Source: Talinum fruticosum
Lineage: Eukaryota; Streptophyta; Magnoliopsida; Caryophyllales; Talinaceae
NCBI GenBank assembly: GCA_021018815.1
Contig: JAITYX010000066.1
Location: 2,702,001 to 2,766,000, forward strand
Direction: 5' to 3'
DNA: 64,000 nt
In this document: one piece after another, positions 59,938 through 64,000 of the stretch
Numbering within the stretch: position 1 is the stretch's first letter
Layout of the letters: every line of letters begins with the position of its first letter
Notes under the pieces: generated by a model
Seen by the model: only the letters and a program-made list of their open reading frames with translations
What the model was told of the DNA's origin: nothing
Databases searched by the model: none
Made by a program: the position numbers and the translations under genes

Positions 59938-59945
59938 CATGTGAC

Positions 59946-60461
59946 TAGTGCTGACAAAAATTCGGGTTCGAGTCAATTCGGGTTTGGACAATTTGGACAA
60001 AAATACCATATCCAGCACTCTGTTCGAATTGGAGATTCGGACGCCCTGTCCGGACCCGAACCCGGACCCAAACCCGACTCGTCCGATGTCCGAATTTGTG
60101 ATATGAACTTTTAAAAATTGAATTGAAATTATGTATGCGACCGAATCTAAACCCAAATTTTCGATGTTCGAACCCGAATGTTTTAATATTTTATTAAAAA
60201 TTTTATAGATTTTGGATTAAATTATACCTAAACCCGAATGATCGAATGTCCTAATCCGATTGTCCGATTGTCCGAACCCGAATAAGTTACAAAATTCGGA
60301 CAACCCGGACCCGAATTGTCAAACCAATGCGACCCGAATTTCAATTTGGACATGAGCGATTGTTCGAATTTAAAATTCGGACAAAAATTCCGTGATTAGA
60401 CCCGATTTTTTTGGTCGAACAAATTCGGACTATCCGGTTAGACGGATTTTTGCCAGCATTA
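59946..60461. mobile_element. hAT MITE with CCCGAAT / TTCGGAC words
   Basis: The ends TAGTGCTGACAAAAATTCGG and the inverse of TAATGCTGGCAAAAATCCG form inverted repeats of about 19 bp. The flanks CATGTGAC (59938-59945) and CATATGAT (60462-60469) agree at 6 of 8 bases, an aged 8-bp target duplication. The 516-bp body is built from AACCCGAAT, TTGTCCGAA and inverse words. No transposase. Confidence 0.88.
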
Positions 60462-60489
60462 CATATGATAATGCATAGAGATGTGGGTA

Positions 60490-61075
60490 TTGGACAAGTC
60501 TAGTATGTAGCAAAGGATGCTAATGAATGAGGAGAATGACTCGTCCAAGCTTGAACACAAAATTCAACACATGAGTTTAAATTGGTTTAGGAAGCGCTAT
60601 CGAAGCTAACAATATGCATAAAAGTTAGTGGTAGTGCAATTTGAGGCTGAAAAGGGCCTTGGACAAGTATAATATGCAACAAAGGATGCTAATCAATGAA
60701 AAAATGACTGTCCAAGCTTGACCACAAAGTTCAACACATTGAGTTTAGGAAGTATTGTTGAAACTAACTATGTGCATAAAAGTTGGTAGTAGTGTAGTTT
60801 GAGGTTGCAAGGGCCTTGGATCAGTCTAATATGCAACAAAAGATGCTAATCAATGAAATGAATGACTGTCTAATCTTGAACACAAACTTCAAGCACATTT
60901 AGTTCGGAGTAGTTTAGGAAATGCTCGCTAAAACTAACGATGTCTATAAAAGTTGGTGGTAGTGCAATTTGAGGTCTGCTAGAGCCTTGAACTAGTCTAT
61001 ATGCAGCAAAGGATGCTAATTAATGAATAACATGACTGTCCAAGCTTGACCACAAAATTCAGCAAATTAAGTTCT
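60490..61075. repeat. tandem array, about 3.5 units of 165 bp
   Basis: TTGGACAAGTCTAGTATG-like words open units at 60490, 60659, 60816 and 60987 (spacing 169, 157, 171). Each is followed by CAAAGGATGCTAAT, then TGTCCAAGCTTGACCACAAA and GCATAAAAGTTGGTGGTAGT. It lies 20 bases after the hAT MITE. No coding. Confidence 0.92.
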
Positions 61076-62269
61076 TAGTTGCGGTAGAAGTTTTTACTTT
61101 TGAAACAATTTTGGCACAAATGCCTTTCGAACATTGAATGAGTGCATTTCACGCAGCCTATGTGGGATTCAAAATCACGTCTTTTGTGTCACTCGTACAA
61201 ATGCTCTCCCATATTAAGCTAATGGGTTGTCGTTACCTTTCCCTCAATACCTTAATTTCATCACACTTACCGAACCCAAGGTATAAGGTAGCTTTGCTTA
61301 ACCAATCTAAAAAGTAACCAATTATCCAGCCATATTTGCACTCATCTATAGCCATTAAATTGAATTAACAAGAGAATTAGGCATACACATATTTACACTA
61401 TCCTTTTACAGTGGCATACTTGATATATTTTAGTAACAGAAGGATTAAAGTATCCACTTTGAGTGAGTGATGCCTCATAAAATTTTATTAGTCAGGTAAT
61501 TGAATGTCATATGCTCCCAAATGATCACATAAATATATAAATGCTAATTAAGTTAAAGATATACTGAAGTACAAAAATGACATGATCCTGGGCCATATAA
61601 TGTAACAACCCATAAGAGAATTTGGTTAAAGCAGCACCAAGAATAGCACAAGCACTAAATTAGCAAGTTTAGAAGACCAGTTGAATCTGAAATGGGGTAG
61701 TGAAAAAGCATAACCATTTTTTCCACAAAATTCAAACTAAATTTCACTTCGAACATTGGGACCTTGGCCAGTAACATAGCCAGAGATACAAGTTATATTA
61801 GTTTCTAGAAGAGAAAAGAAGCAGCGCAAGAAAAACAAGGTGACACAGGTCGTGCCGATTGGAGCGGTTTGCTCGTGTCACCTTCTCCAGACCTCCTTCA
61901 GTTTGACTTTTGCTGGGTTAACTCAAGACATTGTGTGGAAACTCCCGTGGTCTAAGTGCATTGTTCCTGGCCCCATCAGACGTCCAAATAGCTCCATCTT
62001 TATGATTTCAATGCTAAAATGAATTCGATTTGCATCCAACTTCAAACTATTTCTTGAATTTATTTTTGTCTTCAACTATTTCTTGAATTTAATTTTATTA
62101 CCTACAAAACAAGTTAAACCTAATGAAAATCCTAATAAAATCAAGTTATTATGAGCTTAAGCTAGCCAAAAACATACATAAAATTTGGTATTTTGAGACC
62201 AAACAATATTCAACCTTAAAATTATAACAATCTTATCATGAATAATCTTACATAACTCTACATCTTTAG
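61076..62269. other. spacer, no supported gene
   Basis: A 60-codon frame at 61840-62022 (minus side reads ...MELFGRLMGPGTMHLDHG) could be a scrap of a gene, but I do not recognise it. The rest is AT-rich. Confidence 0.4.
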
Positions 62270-62541
62270 TTTTTTTTTTTTTTTGAAAGGGTAAGTACAA
62301 CAACTAATAGGTAGCCCTTCTCGCAAGGGTTCTACCTAAGTTGTCCTCCATTAAAATGGAGAGAAAAGAAGAAGAGGGGATAAAAACCAAACTAAAGTAG
62401 AATAAATACAATGACCAAACTTGGCTACCCAGTCAAGTAGTCCGATTCCCTTCTCTAAATGTGTGATGAATAAAAACTTGGTTGCACATCCGAAGGAAAC
62501 AATGAGTTGTCTTGAATCAGCGTCTAAATTTCGCAAGGAAC

Positions 62542-62825
62542 TTAGATTTCTCCTTTAATTGCTCTAATGACCATTAGATTATCTCCTTCCAAAATGATAG
62601 AACGAAACCCCGCTTGAACGGCTACTTTGACATCATTTCTTATTGCATTAGCCTCTGCTAAAAGAACCGAGGATGACCCCAAATTTGTTACTCCAGCTTG
62701 TAGAAACCTCGTCATCCCAACTTCGATGACGAAGCCTCCTGCCGCCACCGAAGAAGACCTTGAACCGTCGAAGTTGACTTTGATAAATCCTCTAGGTGGT
62801 TTGTGCCAACAAATCGGATGGTTAG
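62542..62825 (-). pseudogene. LINE 3 RNase H domain
   Basis: One frame reads KPPRGFIKVNFDGSRSS (from about 62818), then AAGGFVIEVGMTRFLQAG, LLAEANAIRNDVKVAVQAGF and ILEGDNLMVIRAIKG. The catalytic acidic residues are all visible: Asp in NFDGS, Glu in LLAEA, Asp in EGDN. A stop follows IKGEI, and the C-terminal part (DWVAKFGH near 62430) sits in other frames. It would degrade the RNA strand during LINE reverse transcription. It is the least decayed LINE domain here, but the surrounding ORF2 is broken. Confidence 0.88.
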
Positions 62826-64000
62826 AAGTGTTGGCACGTAGTGAGGGGAAGGTGAGGATGGGTTGAAATGTTGATCTAGTCTCGCTCCTAGATCGTCATT
62901 CAGCCCAAGATGATTTGGCTTGAAGGATTGTGGCAATGGAATTGAAAGATCTATTGTTGAAGACTTTATCATTTCTGCTCTTCTAAATACTCCATAACAA
63001 ATGGATCAAACGAATCATCCGAGATGGTTTTCTCAACCTTCGAGTATAAAGATAATATGATTCGGAGAGGGATTCTCGTAATTGGCTTAAACTCACCTCT
63101 ACCCATTTATGTTGAAAAACCGTATCCTAGATGCCCATGACATAAGTGCATTGTGAGAAAAGATAGTCAATTGACTCATAATGGTCTTGACAAAGCGGAC
63201 AAATAGTGTCAATGTTCAACCTTCTTTTAGCTAGGTTATCCCGTGTTGATAAAGCATTGTGACCAATTTGCCACATAAATACTTTCAACTTAGGCATCAA
63301 ATCCATATTCCAAATCCATGCAAAATCCCACGATGGTGAATTAGTGGGAATATTATGGGCATTTTCAATTGGCGAGACTTAGTAGTAAACTTTTCGATGC
63401 TAGAATCCCAACAAACGGAATCCTTAATGTCATGAAAAGAGAGAGGGATAGTCTTAATAACTTGGCAAACATCAATCGGATGAAAAGAATTAAGACGTAT
63501 CGGATCCCATTCTTTACATGGGGTTATAAATTCACTTACTCGTGACATCCAAAGAGGGAATATTCGGAATATTATTGTCATAATAATTCAATAACTTAAA
63601 ATTACCACACCGAGAAATCATGCCAGAATTTTGTATTTTTACCGTTGCCTATTTTCCATCTTAAGCCCCTTTTAAAAAAATCAGGTTCTTTAAGCAAACA
63701 TTTCCAAACCCAAGAATCAAAAGCTTTTATTTTCCTTGAGAAAAAGTCCTCCGATAGAGGATACTTAGTTCTCATAATTGACCCCTAGAAATTATTTTCT
63801 TCATATAAGTATTTCCAAATAAGTTTACAAAGAAAGACTTGGTTAAATGCCTCGGTTTTCCTAAGGCCCAAACCCCCAATTTCTTGGGAGTACAAATTTT
63901 ATCCCAAGCTACCATTGGTAACCTAATGGCATCCTCGAGATTTTTTCTAAAAAAATCCCGATTTATTTTATCCAGAGAGTTAGACGTACTTTTAGGTAGT
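62826..64000 (-). pseudogene. LINE 3 ORF2, RT thumb and zinc-binding part
   Basis: From the right edge: INRDFFRKNLEDAIRLPMVA, AWDKICTPKKLG, then FPLWMSRVSEFITPCKEWDP (63560), DVCQVIKTIPLSF, KFTTKSRQL, WNMDLMPKLKVFMWQIGH (63310) and a Cys-rich RT-associated zinc-binding stretch near 63200 (ICPLCQDHYESIDYLF). Frames change several times and stops occur. The order matches other plant L1-type ORF2 proteins. Confidence 0.85.

Larger units (their letters stand above)
62270..64000 (-). mobile_element. L1-type LINE, 3' part (LINE 3), runs off the right edge
   Basis: A run of 15 T at 62270-62284 is the poly(A) tail of a minus-strand LINE. Leftward from the window edge come the RT thumb (NRDFFRKNLEDAIRLPMVAW near 63950), zinc-binding region, RNase H and a 3' UTR. 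The upstream part lies beyond 64000. It is a separate insertion from LINE 1 and LINE 2, in the opposite orientation. Confidence 0.88.

Noticed and set aside
1..64000. tRNA, rRNA or snoRNA genes
   Set aside because: No stretch showed a convincing cloverleaf or conserved rRNA block; the only tRNA-like boxes belong to the SINE at 22172-22304.

Overview
This window looks like repeat-rich intergenic DNA from a flowering plant, probably a eudicot. The evidence is plant-type Ty1/copia, CACTA, L1-type LINE, hAT, Stowaway, Tourist-like and SINE sequences, AT-rich spacers, and one small secreted Cys-rich protein gene of a plant reproductive family. I cannot name the species. Almost everything is dead transposon sequence. 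The one compact gene that looks intact is an ECA1/prolamin-like gene at 37404-37772 (minus), with its own TATA box and a poly(A) signal.

Layout. 1-5279: 3' part of a Ty1/copia element (plus; SIRE/Maximus-like by protein similarity) with RT, RNase H, an extra ORF after pol, polypurine tract and 3' LTR. 5346-6370: a CACTA end fragment and two word-rich repeats. 6543-21515: a second copia element (minus) with both LTRs, a decayed 5-bp target duplication, and three insertions inside it: a solo LTR of an unrelated family (12173-13941), a GATC-word element (about 16123-17489) and a solo LTR of its own superfamily (18352-19911, perfect TTCTT duplication). 21516-37400: AT-rich spacer with a SINE, Stowaway and Tourist-like MITEs, a hAT MITE with a perfect 8-bp duplication, two short tandem arrays and LINE scraps. 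37404-37772: the ECA1-like gene.

38100-47594: a LINE (plus) interrupted by a CACTA element (38887-44722) that carries a decayed Transposase_21 gene. 48166-58279: a second, 5'-truncated LINE (plus) interrupted by an LTR element (50017-57480). That LTR element has no recognisable gag-pol. It carries an antisense, apparently intron-containing plant mobile domain (PMD) pseudogene between its LTRs. 58599-61075: microsatellites, another hAT MITE and a tandem array of about 165-bp units. 62270-64000: the 3' part of a third LINE (minus), with an intact-looking RNase H domain, running off the window.

How the pieces relate. The copia genes would once have made one gag-pol polyprotein plus the product of the extra 3' ORF. 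All copies now carry stops, frameshifts or deletions. Coding frames that stop at one insertion edge and resume at the other prove the nesting and give a relative order of events. The most unusual object is the PMD-carrying LTR element. Its LTR family occurs three times here, and antisense placement would let an intron-bearing cargo gene survive retrotransposition.
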